A stretch of 64,000 bases of DNA from Occultella gossypii (GTDB taxonomy: Bacteria > Actinomycetota > Actinomycetes > Actinomycetales > Beutenbergiaceae). This document shows, in pieces, positions 25,437 to 38,924 of this stretch (within the stretch, counting starts at the first letter, position 1; the number at the start of each line of letters is the position of its first letter). Location: positions 310,001 to 374,000 of the forward strand of contig NZ_JAGSHT010000013.1 of the NCBI RefSeq assembly GCF_019947135.1, written 5' to 3'. The notes beneath the pieces are model-generated. The model was not told the DNA's origin. It saw nothing but the letters and a program-made list of their open reading frames with translations, and searched no databases. Made by a program: the position numbers and the translations under genes.

Positions 25437-26088
25437 CCGGTCGCGGCCGGTATCGCACCACCCCGACCGCGCACACCACGAACGCCCCGACGGCGAACAC
25501 CACCACCAGCCCGAGGATCGGCACGAGCAGGCCCGCGTAGCCGCCGAACTCGTTCGGGTCGAGGAAGAAGTACGGGTACCAGTCGCCGACGAGCGGGCCA
25601 CGGATGAGCGTGAACGCGAGGTAGCCCACCGGGTAGGCGAGCCAGACCCAGAACCGGGACAGCCGCAGCCGCCGCACCGTCGGGATCAGCAGCCAGTCGA
25701 CGGCGACGAGGATCGGGATGATCCGGTGCTGCAGCAGGTTCGGCGGGTGCACCGCCCAGGAGAACATCTCCCCGGGCGCCGCGAGCAGCAGGTTGTACAG
25801 GATCCCGGTGAGCACGATGTACGTGGTCATCGCCCCGCGCAGCGGGTCGAACCAGGCGGGCCGGCGCGCCGGCGGCACGCCGATCGCCCAGCCGAGCACA
25901 ACGATGACCAGCAGGTTGGTGTGGATCGTGAAGTACGCGAAGTGGTCCGCCACCGCGCCGGCGCCCGAGGCCAACTCGGTCAGGTTCCACACCTCGGCGA
26001 CCACCCCGAGCACCACGATCAGCGCCCGCAGCCCGAGCGCGAGTGGTGACCGGTCCGTGAGCATTCGTGCCCGTTGCTGCTGCTGCAT
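25402..26088 (-). CDS. Pr6Pr-type integral membrane protein
   Basis: A 228-residue protein with six hydrophobic segments and the family signatures YFTIHTNLL, TGILYNLLLA, PPNLLQHRIIPI and YPVGYLAFTLIRG...DWYPYFFLDP, as in the Pr6Pr/FAR-17a-like group. Function unknown. A perfect inverted repeat GGCAGAGTCTGCC (26091-26103) lies directly before the ATG and could mask it. An alternative ATG at 26064 follows a Gln-rich start. Its 3' end overlaps the GH95 gene antisense by 35 bp. Confidence 0.8.
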   Translation of the reverse strand: MQQQQRARMLTDRSPLALGLRALIVVLGVVAEVWNLTELASGAGAVADHFAYFTIHTNLLVIVVLGWAIGVPPARRPAWFDPLRGAMTTYIVLTGILYNLLLAAPGEMFSWAVHPPNLLQHRIIPILVAVDWLLIPTVRRLRLSRFWVWLAYPVGYLAFTLIRGPLVGDWYPYFFLDPNEFGGYAGLLVPILGLVVVFAVGAFVVCAVGVVRYRPRPVRVGSSQGVPR

Positions 26089-26130
26089 CCGGCAGAGTCT
26101 GCCACCGACCGGCCGTCCTGCGAGACCGGG

Positions 26131-28071
26131 TCAGGCAGGGACCCGGGAGGCCTCGAGCGCCGCGATCAGGGAGGCGGTGTCGTGCGGGCCGAGGTGGCGC
26201 CGTTCCCCCACGAAGAAGGTCGGAGTGCCGCGGGCACCGCTGGCCTCGGCGCTGGCGACGTCCTCGCGCACCCGCCGCCTGAGCATCTCCTTGTCCACCC
26301 CGCGCATGAAGACCTCCACATCCAGGCCCAGGTCCGCCGCGTACCCGACCAGGTCCTCCACCTCGAGCTCGTCCTGGCGCCGGAACAGCAGATCGTGCAT
26401 CTCCCAGAACCGGCCCTGGTGGGCGGCAGCCTCGGCCGCGACCGCGGCGAGCTCGGCGTGCGGATGCAGGTCCGGCAGCGGCAGGTGGCGGAACACGTAG
26501 CGCAGCTCGTCGCCGTAGTGCTCGCGCAACTCACGGGCCACGCCGGTGGCCTTGGCGCAGAACGGACACTCGAAGTCCCCGTACTCCACGAGCGTGAGTG
26601 GGGCGTCCACCGGGCCCCGGATGTGGTCGCGCTCCGGGTCGACCGGCTCGGAGAGCACCATCGGCAGGCTCGCGTTGGTCTCGCCGCGGAACCTCGCGGC
26701 CAGGCGGAACACCAGGGCGCCGACCGCGACCGCCAGCACGGCCGCGAGCAGCACCCCGACCCGGGCCTCATCGGCGATCACCGAGTCGCCGAACGCCAGA
26801 TCCACGATCAGCAGGGCCACCGTGAACCCGATCCCGGAGAGCGCGGCGCCGCCGACCACGTGCCCGGGCGCCACCCCCTGCGGTAGCGATCCGAGGCGGG
26901 CCCGCACCCCGGCGAACGCACCGAGGCTGATCCCGACCGTCTTGCCGAGCACCAGGCCGGCCACGACGCCCCAGGTCACCGGCGACCCCAGTGCGTCGGC
27001 CAGCACCCCGCCGCGCAGGTCGACTCCCGCGTTCGCGAGCGCGAACACCGGCACGATCAGGTACGACGTCCACGGGTGCAGCACCATCTGCAGCCGTTCG
27101 TTCACCGAGATCGACCGGGCCACGCCCGCCTGCACGGTGAGCCCGGAGTCGGGGCGGGGCGACTGACGGAACGCGGCGAACTGCCGGGCCGCCCCCTCGA
27201 CCTCCTGGCGTCGCGGCAGGAACGCCGGCACGAGCAGCCCGGCGGCCATCCCGGCGATGGAGGGGTGCACCCCGGAGGCGAGGGTGGCCAGCCAGAGCAC
27301 GACCACCGTGACTACGTACGGCCACGCCTGCCACACCTGGCACCGGCTCAGCACCACGAGGCCGAGCAGACACACCGCCGCGATCACGAGCGCACCGAGG
27401 TCCAGGTCGTCGGAGTAGGCGACGCCGATCACGCTGACGGCCACGAGGTCGTCGACCACGGTGAGGGTGAGCAGGAAGATCCGAAGCTGGGTGGACACCG
27501 CGGGACCCACCAGCGCCAGGGCGCCGAGCAGGAACGCGGTGTCCGTGCCGATCACGATCCCCCACCCGTGCGCCGCCTCGGTGCCGGCGTTCAGGGCGAG
27601 GTAGAACGCCGCCGGGATCAGCATGCCGCCGATGCCGGCGAGCACCGGGACCACGACGCGGCGTCGGTCGGTGAGCTCCCCGGTGGCGAGCTCCTGCCGG
27701 ACCTCGAGTCCGATGACGAAGAAGAACACGACCATGAGGCCGTCGTTCACCCAGTGCCCGAGGTGCATCTCGAGCATCCAGGGGCCGAGCCCGATCACGG
27801 CGTCCGCGTCCCAGATCGCCTCGTACGAGGCCGACCACGGCGAGTTCGCCCAGATCACCGCGAGCGCCGCGGCCACCAGCAGCAGGGTCGCGCCACCCGC
27901 CTCGGTCGCCAGGAACGTGCGCAGCGGCGCGGGCAGTTGGCCGATCAGGTGCTTGCGGTGGGTCCGGCTCTGCGGCCCGTCCCGGACCGGCCGCCCGGGC
28001 CGGTCCACACGGTCGACCGTGCCCCCTTTGTCCTCTGTGCTGCTCGTGCTGTCTGTGCTGTTCGTGCTCAC
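26131..28071 (-). CDS. nhaA: NhaA Na+/H+ antiporter fused to a DsbA-like thioredoxin domain
   Basis: A 646-residue two-domain protein. Residues about 45-430 are a NhaA antiporter with the Asp pair region [19 protein letters not shown] and [16 protein letters not shown]. After a short link, residues about 470-645 form a DsbA/thioredoxin fold ([23 protein letters not shown] at 502-505; cis-Pro loop GTPTFFV). NhaA expels Na+ in exchange for H+. The fused domain's redox partner and side of the membrane are not known. Start GTG 28071 follows GGAAGG at eleven bases; an upstream GTG at 28083 is possible. Confidence 0.92.
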   Translation of the reverse strand: MSTNSTDSTSSTEDKGGTVDRVDRPGRPVRDGPQSRTHRKHLIGQLPAPLRTFLATEAGGATLLLVAAALAVIWANSPWSASYEAIWDADAVIGLGPWMLEMHLGHWVNDGLMVVFFFVIGLEVRQELATGELTDRRRVVVPVLAGIGGMLIPAAFYLALNAGTEAAHGWGIVIGTDTAFLLGALALVGPAVSTQLRIFLLTLTVVDDLVAVSVIGVAYSDDLDLGALVIAAVCLLGLVVLSRCQVWQAWPYVVTVVVLWLATLASGVHPSIAGMAAGLLVPAFLPRRQEVEGAARQFAAFRQSPRPDSGLTVQAGVARSISVNERLQMVLHPWTSYLIVPVFALANAGVDLRGGVLADALGSPVTWGVVAGLVLGKTVGISLGAFAGVRARLGSLPQGVAPGHVVGGAALSGIGFTVALLIVDLAFGDSVIADEARVGVLLAAVLAVAVGALVFRLAARFRGETNASLPMVLSEPVDPERDHIRGPVDAPLTLVEYGDFECPFCAKATGVARELREHYGDELRYVFRHLPLPDLHPHAELAAVAAEAAAHQGRFWEMHDLLFRRQDELEVEDLVGYAADLGLDVEVFMRGVDKEMLRRRVREDVASAEASGARGTPTFFVGERRHLGPHDTASLIAALEASRVPA

Positions 28072-28203
28072 GTCAACGCCCACCTTCCGCCGAACAGCCG
28101 GACCCCGCCGAACTCTTCCGTGGATGCGCGGTGTTCGCCCAGAACGGAATGGTCCGAGGTCGAACACGCTAGCGCGGGGTGATACCTCCCGCCCAGGTCT
28201 GGC

Positions 28204-33063
<4,860 letters not shown>

Positions 33064-33167
33064 GCACCGCCGAACGAACGCTCGACGGCGGCCGTCGGCG
33101 ATGCTCGCGCGTCGCCGTCGGCCGTCGGCACCTTCGGGTGTCGCCGCGCTCGCGTGACGCCAGACGG

Positions 33168-33203
33168 CTCGAGGCCCCCGTCCGGTAGGACGAGGACCTC
33201 GAG
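33168..33203. terminator. Bidirectional hairpin between convergent genes
   Basis: CTCGAGG / CCTCGAG outer arms and GTCC-GGTA-GGAC inner arms with two mismatches, between the surface-protein gene and the helicase gene. Confidence 0.5.
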
Positions 33204-33227
33204 TTCGGTGTGGTTACCGGTGCTGGG

Positions 33228-34913
33228 TCAGCGACCCTGCGCCGGGGAGCCGGCTGGACGGCCGGAACGGCGCCCACCGCGGCTGCCCCGCGGCGCACCG
33301 CCGCCGGAACCGGACCCGGCGGCTGCCGGTCGCTCACCGGCCCAGGATGCCTGCATGCCCGAACGAGTCTGGCCGCCGGTGCTGGAGCCCCCGCTGTTGG
33401 TGGAGTACGTCAACGACGAGCCGCCACCGCGGGGGCCGCCGGAGCGTCCCCCACCGGAACGGGCGCCACCGGTCGGGGCGCCGGAGCGACCACCACCGGA
33501 ACGGGCGCCACCGGTCGGGGCGCCGGAACGACCACCACCGGAACGGGCGCCGTCAGACGCGCCGCCGGAACGCGAACCCGCGCCCTCGCCCTGCGAACGT
33601 GCACCGCGCGAGCGGCCACCGGTACGGGCACCGGCGCCGGAGCGCTCACCGCCACGACCGCCGCCACCGGAGCGGCCGCGACCGGGACCCGACGGCGCAG
33701 GCGCAGTCGCCGCTGCTGCGGGGGCCCGTGATGGGTCCACCTTGGGGGCGACGTCACCGACGAGCTTGGCCACGGTGGCCGCGTCCGGACGCACCGGGGA
33801 GGCCGTGATCTTCGCGGCGCGGGTCAGCTGACGCACGTCGCCGCGCTGCTCGGGGAGCATCAGCGTGACCACGGTGCCACCGGAGCCGGCCCGCGCGGTG
33901 CGACCGGAGCGGTGCAGGTACGCCTTGTGCTCGGCCGGCGGGTCCACGTGCACGACGAGCTCGATGTCATCCACGTGGATCCCGCGGGCAGCGATGTCCG
34001 TGGCCACGAGCACCCGGACGGCGCCGGTGGAGAACGCGTCGAGGTTGCGCTCACGGGCGTTCTGGGACAGGTTCCCATGGAGGTCGACGGCGGGGATCCC
34101 GCTCGCGGTGAGCTGCCGGGCCAACTTCTTGGCCTGGTGCTTCGTCCGGGTGAACAGCAGCCGGCGGGAGGTACCGGCGGCGAGCTGCTCGATGATGTCG
34201 CGCTTGGCGTCCGCACCGGACACCTCGAAGATGTGGTGCTCCATGGCCGCGACCGGGGACGAGGCCGAGTCCACCGAGTGGGTCAGCGGGTCGGTCAGGT
34301 AGCGCTTGACGATGATGTCCACGCCGTTGTCGAGCGTCGCGGAGAACAGCATCCGCTGGCCGCCGCGCGGGGTGGCGTCCATGATCCGCTTCACGGCGGG
34401 CAGGAAGCCGAGGTCGGCCATGTGGTCGGCCTCGTCGAGAACCGCGATCTCGATGTTCTCCAGGTTCAGGTAACCCTGGCCCTTGAGGTCCTCGAGGCGA
34501 CCCGGGCACGCGATCAGGATGTCCACGCCGTCGTTCAGCGCGGTGACCTGCTTCCCCTGGCCGACGCCGCCGAAGATGACGGTGTGGCGCAGGCCCGCGG
34601 CCGCGGCGAGCGGTGCGATGGTCTCGGCGATCTGGCTGGCGAGCTCACGGGTCGGGGCGAGCACGAGACCGCGGGGCTTGCGGGAGGCGGCCCGGCGGCC
34701 GTCGGTCAGCCGCGCCACCAGGGGCACCGCGAACGCGATGGTCTTGCCGGAGCCGGTCCGGCCGCGGCCGAGCACGTCGCGCCCGGCGAGGGTGTCCCGC
34801 AGGGTGGCGGTCTGGATGGGGAAGGGTTCGGTGATGCCGCGCGCGGTCAGGGACTTGACCAGCGCAGCCGGAACGCCCAGGGCCGAGAATGACGGCGTCT
34901 GGGCAGGAGTCAT
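33228..34913 (-). CDS. DEAD-box RNA helicase with RG-rich tail
   Basis: An ATP-dependent RNA helicase of about 561 residues. It shows the Q motif PFPIQTATL, motif I GRTGSGKT, PTRELASQ, motif II DEAD (VLDEADHMADLGF), motif III SAT, motif V TDIAARGIHVDD and motif VI HRSGRTARAG. After about residue 390 the tail is Gly/Arg/Ser-rich with 14-residue repeats (ARSGGGRSGAPTGG), an RNA-binding extension typical of cold-shock RhlE-like helicases. The start is uncertain: ATG 34913 begins the conserved region, GTG 34967 (18 codons upstream) is an alternative, and neither has a good ribosome site. Confidence 0.93.
   Translation of the reverse strand: MTPAQTPSFSALGVPAALVKSLTARGITEPFPIQTATLRDTLAGRDVLGRGRTGSGKTIAFAVPLVARLTDGRRAASRKPRGLVLAPTRELASQIAETIAPLAAAAGLRHTVIFGGVGQGKQVTALNDGVDILIACPGRLEDLKGQGYLNLENIEIAVLDEADHMADLGFLPAVKRIMDATPRGGQRMLFSATLDNGVDIIVKRYLTDPLTHSVDSASSPVAAMEHHIFEVSGADAKRDIIEQLAAGTSRRLLFTRTKHQAKKLARQLTASGIPAVDLHGNLSQNARERNLDAFSTGAVRVLVATDIAARGIHVDDIELVVHVDPPAEHKAYLHRSGRTARAGSGGTVVTLMLPEQRGDVRQLTRAAKITASPVRPDAATVAKLVGDVAPKVDPSRAPAAAATAPAPSGPGRGRSGGGGRGGERSGAGARTGGRSRGARSQGEGAGSRSGGASDGARSGGGRSGAPTGGARSGGGRSGAPTGGARSGGGRSGGPRGGGSSLTYSTNSGGSSTGGQTRSGMQASWAGERPAAAGSGSGGGAPRGSRGGRRSGRPAGSPAQGR
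33438..33556. repeat. 42-bp tandem repeats in the helicase tail
   Basis: Nearly three units of period 42, each starting GCCGGAGCGACCACCACCGG or a close variant. In frame they encode the 14-residue Ser/Gly/Arg repeats, so copy number can change without a frameshift. Confidence 0.85.
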
Positions 34914-35113
34914 TGATGACAAGGAGTTGTTTCTCTCGTTCGTTGGGTTCACCGCAGTGGTCGACACTGGTGCTGCCTGGCCGAGTGGCCGGCGCATGAA
35001 GAACCGCGATGCCGGCGCGAACCATGCGCGCCTGATGTCCATCATCCCCCATGGCGCGGTCATTCAACGAATGACGTGAGAAGTGTCACAATGGAGTGCA
35101 GGAGGCAGGCGCG

Positions 35114-35557
35114 GTGATCATGGCGATTCGTTCGGGTATGACGGCGGTGCTCGCCTGCGCACTGGCGGTCGCCGTCAGTGCGTGCGCGGGTGGCTCCGGC
35201 GAGCCGTCAGACGCGGACCGGCCGGACGCGCTGGCGACCTGGGCCGCCGAGGACGCCGAGGGTGGGGACGGCGCGCTGCTCGTCGGGACCCTGGTGCTCG
35301 ACGGCGGTTGCCTCGTGGTCCGTACCGAGGTGTCGCTGGAGGCGGACCCGTCGCGGCCGATGGAGGTCACGCCGGTGTTCCCGTGGCCCGAGGTGGAGTG
35401 GGACGGGCAGACCCTGCGCGTGCAGGGCATGTCCGTGTCGGTCGGGGAACAGATCGAACTCGGCGGCGGGCTCGGCTCGGGGCCGTTGCGTGAGGACAAC
35501 CGCGTCGAGATCCCGGAGACCTGCCCCTCGGAGCAGTTCTTCTACGTGGGCGCGTAG
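35114..35557 (+). CDS. Small hypothetical lipoprotein
   Basis: A 147-residue secreted lipoprotein: signal peptide with lipobox VSAC, then about 125 residues rich in acidic and small residues with two distant cysteines (DGGCLVV and ETCPSEQ). GTG 35114 is preferred because AGGAGG lies eight bases upstream; the ATG two codons later is possible. No family recognised. It stands alone between the helicase promoter and a convergent aldo-keto reductase. Confidence 0.7.
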   Translation: MIMAIRSGMTAVLACALAVAVSACAGGSGEPSDADRPDALATWAAEDAEGGDGALLVGTLVLDGGCLVVRTEVSLEADPSRPMEVTPVFPWPEVEWDGQTLRVQGMSVSVGEQIELGGGLGSGPLREDNRVEIPETCPSEQFFYVGA

Positions 35558-35574
35558 GCGCCTTGCGAGGCGCC
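35557..35574. terminator. Short hairpin between convergent genes
   Basis: GGCGCC-TTGCGA-GGCGCC at the lipoprotein stop and 25 bp before the aldo-keto reductase stop. Confidence 0.4.
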
Positions 35575-35598
35575 GACCCGGCACGGTGACGTCGCAGG

Positions 35599-36591
35599 CT
35601 AGGGCGCGACCACGCCGTCGGGCAGGAGTCCTTCCGCGACCAGGGCGGCCCACAGCCGGTCATCGACGTCGGTGGTCAGGCGATCCGCGAGTTGGCGCAC
35701 CTCGGCGGCGGAGCTGAGGCCGAACGTCGCGTTGACGACGCCCCGGGCGCGGCGCCCGAAGTGCACGGCCGCGGTCGGCAGGTCCACCCCGAACCGGGCG
35801 CAGATGGCGGCGATCGCGTTCGCGCGCTCGACGATCGCGGCGGGCGCGGGCCCGTACTCGTAGTGGGCATCGGGTGCCACCCGCGGCCGCGCGAGCAGCC
35901 CCGAGTTGAACACGCCCACGTTCACGATCCCGACCCCGTGCTCGGCGCAGGCCGGCACCAGCTCGGGCCAGGCCGGCTGTTCGAGCAAGGTGTACCGGCC
36001 GGCGACCATGACCAGGTCGATCCCATGCCCACCTTGCCCGCCGGTGGGCGCGGCGCCGCGCACCAGGTCGACGAGCACCTCGACGTCCTTCGCGCCGGCT
36101 CCGATCGCGGCGACCAGGCCCTCCTCGCGCAGCTCGATCAGGGTCCTGACGGCGGCGTGCGCGTCCGCGCGCGGATACTCCTCGGGGTCGTGCAGGTAGG
36201 CCACGTCGACGCGGTCGAGGCCGAGGCGCTCCAGGCTCGCGGTGAGGCTGGCGCGGATCCCGGCCGGGCTCAGATCCACGACCCGACGGCGGGTGGTCGG
36301 CACCCAGAACCCATTCTCGGTGTCCAGTTCGCCGGGCACGTGGTCCGGGTTGGGTTCGAGCAGCCGGCCCACCTTGGTGGACAGCACGTACTCCTCGCGC
36401 GGCCGCTGCGCGAGCAGGGCACCGAGGCGTTCCTCGGACATGCCGAGGCCGTAGTGCGGTGCGGTGTCGAAGTAGCGCAGCCCGGCGGCCCAGGCCGCGG
36501 CGAGGATGTCTTCGGCGACGGCGTCGGGCACCGGTCCGTAGAGGTTGCCGAACGCGGCCCCGCCGACGCCGACCGGGGGGAGGTCGATCAC
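35599..36591 (-). CDS. Aldo/keto reductase (L-fucose / D-threo-aldose dehydrogenase-like)
   Basis: A 330-residue NAD(P)-dependent oxidoreductase. The (beta/alpha)8 fold starts LPPVGVGGAAFGNLYG. The catalytic tetrad positions are visible in YFDTAPHYGLGMSEE (D, Y) and STKVGR (K), with YLHDPE later. Length and the LxPNPDHVPGE segment fit the L-fucose dehydrogenase / pyridoxal dehydrogenase group. GTG 36591 overlaps the SDR stop (GTGA), so the two are co-translated and may act in sequence on a deoxy- or aldo-sugar such as L-fucose (inference). Confidence 0.85.
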   Translation of the reverse strand: MIDLPPVGVGGAAFGNLYGPVPDAVAEDILAAAWAAGLRYFDTAPHYGLGMSEERLGALLAQRPREEYVLSTKVGRLLEPNPDHVPGELDTENGFWVPTTRRRVVDLSPAGIRASLTASLERLGLDRVDVAYLHDPEEYPRADAHAAVRTLIELREEGLVAAIGAGAKDVEVLVDLVRGAAPTGGQGGHGIDLVMVAGRYTLLEQPAWPELVPACAEHGVGIVNVGVFNSGLLARPRVAPDAHYEYGPAPAAIVERANAIAAICARFGVDLPTAAVHFGRRARGVVNATFGLSSAAEVRQLADRLTTDVDDRLWAALVAEGLLPDGVVAP

Positions 36592-37346
36592 GTGGCCGGC
36601 GCGGGGCGGGGTAGCTGGATCCCGGCCGTGCCACCGTCCACGGACAGGCAGGTGCCCGTCACCGACCCGCTGGCCGGGGAGGCCAGGAAGACGACGGCCT
36701 TGGCCACGTCCTCCGGCGCCACCAGCCGGCCCATCGGCTGCCGGCCCTCGAGCGCGGCGCGTTCGGCGACCGGGTCCGCGGCGTTCGCGAGCAGTCGGCC
36801 GACCCACTCGGTGCCGACCGTGCCGGGTGCCACGCCGTTGACCCGGATGCCCTCGCCCACGTGGTCGGCGGCCATCGCCTTCGTCAGGGCCAGCACCGCG
36901 CCCTTGCTCGCCGCGTACGCGGCCCGCTGTACGAGGCCGACGAGCGCGACGATCGAGGACATGTTCACCACGGCGGCCCGGTCCGACCGGCGCAGGTAGG
37001 GCAGCGCGGCCCGGGTGACGGAGGCGATGCCGACGACGTTCACGTCGAGCACCTTGCGCCAGATGTCCAGGTCGCCGTCCTCGACGGTGCCCTGGGCGCC
37101 GATGCCGGCGTTGTTGATGATCGCGTCGATGCCGTCGAGGGCCTCGGCCGCGGCGGCGATGGCCGCCCTGGTGGCCGCCTCGTCGGTGATGTCACAGACG
37201 AAGGAGGCGACACCCTCATCCGGGGACTCGGTCAGGTCCAGGACCGCGACCCGCGCGCCCTGCGTGAGGAACTCCGACGCCGTGGCCGCGCCGATGCCGG
37301 CCGCTCCCCCGGTGATGACGACCCTGAGGTCCTGGATGTCCGACAT
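36588..37346 (-). CDS. Short-chain dehydrogenase/reductase
   Basis: A 252-residue classical SDR: cofactor motif GGAAGIGAA near residue 13, NNAGIG, catalytic Ser in NMSSIVALVG, and YAASK. Ends in the usual FLASPASGSVTGTCLSVDGG. ATG 37346 has AGAGG six bases upstream. It is first in a two-gene unit with the aldo/keto reductase. The shape is close to 2-keto-3-deoxy-sugar-acid dehydrogenases, but many substrates are possible. Confidence 0.9.
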   Translation of the reverse strand: MSDIQDLRVVITGGAAGIGAATASEFLTQGARVAVLDLTESPDEGVASFVCDITDEAATRAAIAAAAEALDGIDAIINNAGIGAQGTVEDGDLDIWRKVLDVNVVGIASVTRAALPYLRRSDRAAVVNMSSIVALVGLVQRAAYAASKGAVLALTKAMAADHVGEGIRVNGVAPGTVGTEWVGRLLANAADPVAERAALEGRQPMGRLVAPEDVAKAVVFLASPASGSVTGTCLSVDGGTAGIQLPRPAPAT

Positions 37347-37471
37347 GGATGCCTCTCTGCAACATGGGCACGGCGCGCCCGCGCCGCCGATCGCGCTCAT
37401 CCTAGAAGTCCGTCCGGATACCGACCACAGGGTGTTCACCCCTCGGGCGTCGATGGGTAGGCTGCCCGATC

Positions 37472-38062
37472 GTGACCATTCTTCTGACGGGTGACTCGAT
37501 CACCGACGCCGGACGTGACCGTGACGACCTCGCCGACCTTGGCTCCGGCTATGCCGCCCTCGTTGCCGCGGACCTGCCGGGCGAGCGGGTGATCAACACC
37601 GGCATCAGCGGCAACCGCGTCGTGGACCTGCGGGCCCGCTGGGACGCGGACGTCCTCGCGCACACCCCCGACGTGCTCTCGATCATGATCGGCATCAACG
37701 ACACCTGGCGCCGCTACGACAACGACGACCCGACGTCCGCGCAGTCCTACGAGACCGGCTACCGCGACCTGCTCACCCGCGCCCGGGCGGCGGGCATCGG
37801 CCGGATCCTGCTCGTGGAGCCGTTCCTGCTGCCGGTCCGCGGCGACCAGTGGGCCTGGCGCGAGGACCTGGACCCGAAGATCGCCGCGGTCCGGCGTCTC
37901 GCCGAGGAGTTCGGGGCCGAGTTCGTCGCGACCGACGGGCCGTACGCGCAGGCCGCCTCCCGCGCCGGCGCCACTGCGCTCGCCGCCGACGGGGTACACC
38001 CCTCCCCCGAGGGGCACCGCTTCCTCGCGGACCGCTGGCTCGAGGTCTACCGCTCCGCCTGA
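37472..38062 (+). CDS. SGNH/GDSL hydrolase
   Basis: A 196-residue esterase-like protein with block I GDSITDAG, block II GISGNRV, block III GINDTW and block V DGVHPSPEGH, all catalytic residues present. No signal peptide. GTG 37472 follows TAGGCT (37458-37463) at near-leaderless spacing and has no ribosome site. It is divergent from the SDR. The substrate is probably an acylated sugar. Confidence 0.88.
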   Translation: MTILLTGDSITDAGRDRDDLADLGSGYAALVAADLPGERVINTGISGNRVVDLRARWDADVLAHTPDVLSIMIGINDTWRRYDNDDPTSAQSYETGYRDLLTRARAAGIGRILLVEPFLLPVRGDQWAWREDLDPKIAAVRRLAEEFGAEFVATDGPYAQAASRAGATALAADGVHPSPEGHRFLADRWLEVYRSA

Positions 38063-38104
38063 CCAGGCATCGGGCCGCGGGTGGCGGGATGGCTGCCCGA
38101 GCGC

Positions 38105-38139
38105 TGCGTCACTGACCCGCCACGTGGGTCAGTGGCGCA
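38105..38139. terminator. Strong bidirectional hairpin
   Basis: TGCGTCACTGACCC / GGGTCAGTGGCGCA, 14 bp with one T.G pair and a 7-nt loop, between the GDSL hydrolase and the convergent basic-protein gene. No U-tract. Confidence 0.6.
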
Positions 38140-38256
38140 ACGCTCGCATCAGCGGAGGTCTGGAGCCGTCGAGCCAGTCCCGAACACGTCGAGGCAGTCG
38201 CCGCGAACCGGCTGCCTCGAGGCGCAGGCGACTAGCTCGACGCCTGTCAGCGCCCG

Positions 38257-38760
38257 TCAGCGGGCGTCGCTCTTGGCCTGCCGGCGAGCGCCCTGCGCCT
38301 TGCTGCTCGCGGCCGTCTTCTTCTGTACCGGTGCGCGCGAACCGACCTTGCTGCTGGCCTTCGCGCGGGAGGCCTTGGCAGGCCCACTGGCAGGCTCGGC
38401 CGGGCCCTTGGCGGCCTCACCGGCGGCGGCGGCGAGACGCTCCGCCTTGAGCTCGGCGGCACTGGCCCGAGCGGCCTTCGCCAGCGCCGCGCTGACCCGA
38501 GCCAGGGACTCCTCGAAGATCTCCGCCTTGTCCCCGCTGCGCCGGGGTGCCCGGCTGGCGGCGCCTCGGGCAGCCTTGACCGGCACCTGCTCGGCGACCT
38601 CGGCGCGGTGCAGCTTCACGTATTTCGTGCGGGCCCGCCGAACCCTGGTGAGGAGGGCATCGAGCCCGTCCTCGTCGAGGGTGTCCAGGTTCTTCTTCTC
38701 CGTCTCCAGGACGAGTTCGTACTCCTTGGACGTCAGGTTCCCGAGCGTTGCCTTTGCCAC
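38257..38760 (-). CDS. Basic Ala/Lys-rich protein of unknown function
   Basis: A 167-residue soluble protein. The first ~55 residues (VAKATLGNLTSKEYELVLE, then LDEDGLDALLTRVRRARTKY) look like a folded helical domain. The rest is rich in Ala, Lys, Arg and Ser with SKVGSRAPVQKKTAAS-like tail, resembling histone-H1-like or nucleoid-binding tails. GTG 38760 has GGGAGG six bases upstream and is far better than the ATG at 38850. Transcribed alone, after the clpC terminator. DNA or RNA binding is inferred from composition only. Confidence 0.7.
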   Translation of the reverse strand: MAKATLGNLTSKEYELVLETEKKNLDTLDEDGLDALLTRVRRARTKYVKLHRAEVAEQVPVKAARGAASRAPRRSGDKAEIFEESLARVSAALAKAARASAAELKAERLAAAAGEAAKGPAEPASGPAKASRAKASSKVGSRAPVQKKTAASSKAQGARRQAKSDAR

Positions 38761-38871
38761 GATCCGCCTCCCGTTCACGCGCCGCGCGAGGGCCACGCCG
38801 CGCCAGGTCACCGAGACTACGCGGGCGATCCCGCCGCCGAACAGGGCCAACGGCCCCGTATCGACACGAAA

Positions 38872-38900
38872 GGGCCGGCCACCGTGATGGTGGCCGGCCC
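38872..38900 (-). terminator. Rho-independent terminator of clpC
   Basis: GGGCCGGCCACC / GGTGGCCGGCCC, a perfect 12-bp stem with a 5-nt loop, followed on the minus strand by TTTCG, 25 nt after the clpC stop. Confidence 0.85.
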
Positions 38901-38924
38901 GTTCGTGAACGGCGATCGCGGGGA

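Noticed and set aside
33064-33227. A gene between the surface protein and helicase
   Set aside because: Only repeated CGTCGGC-type sequence and a hairpin; no start with a ribosome site.
33438-33556. CRISPR array
   Set aside because: Units are contiguous with no unique spacers and lie in frame inside a helicase gene.
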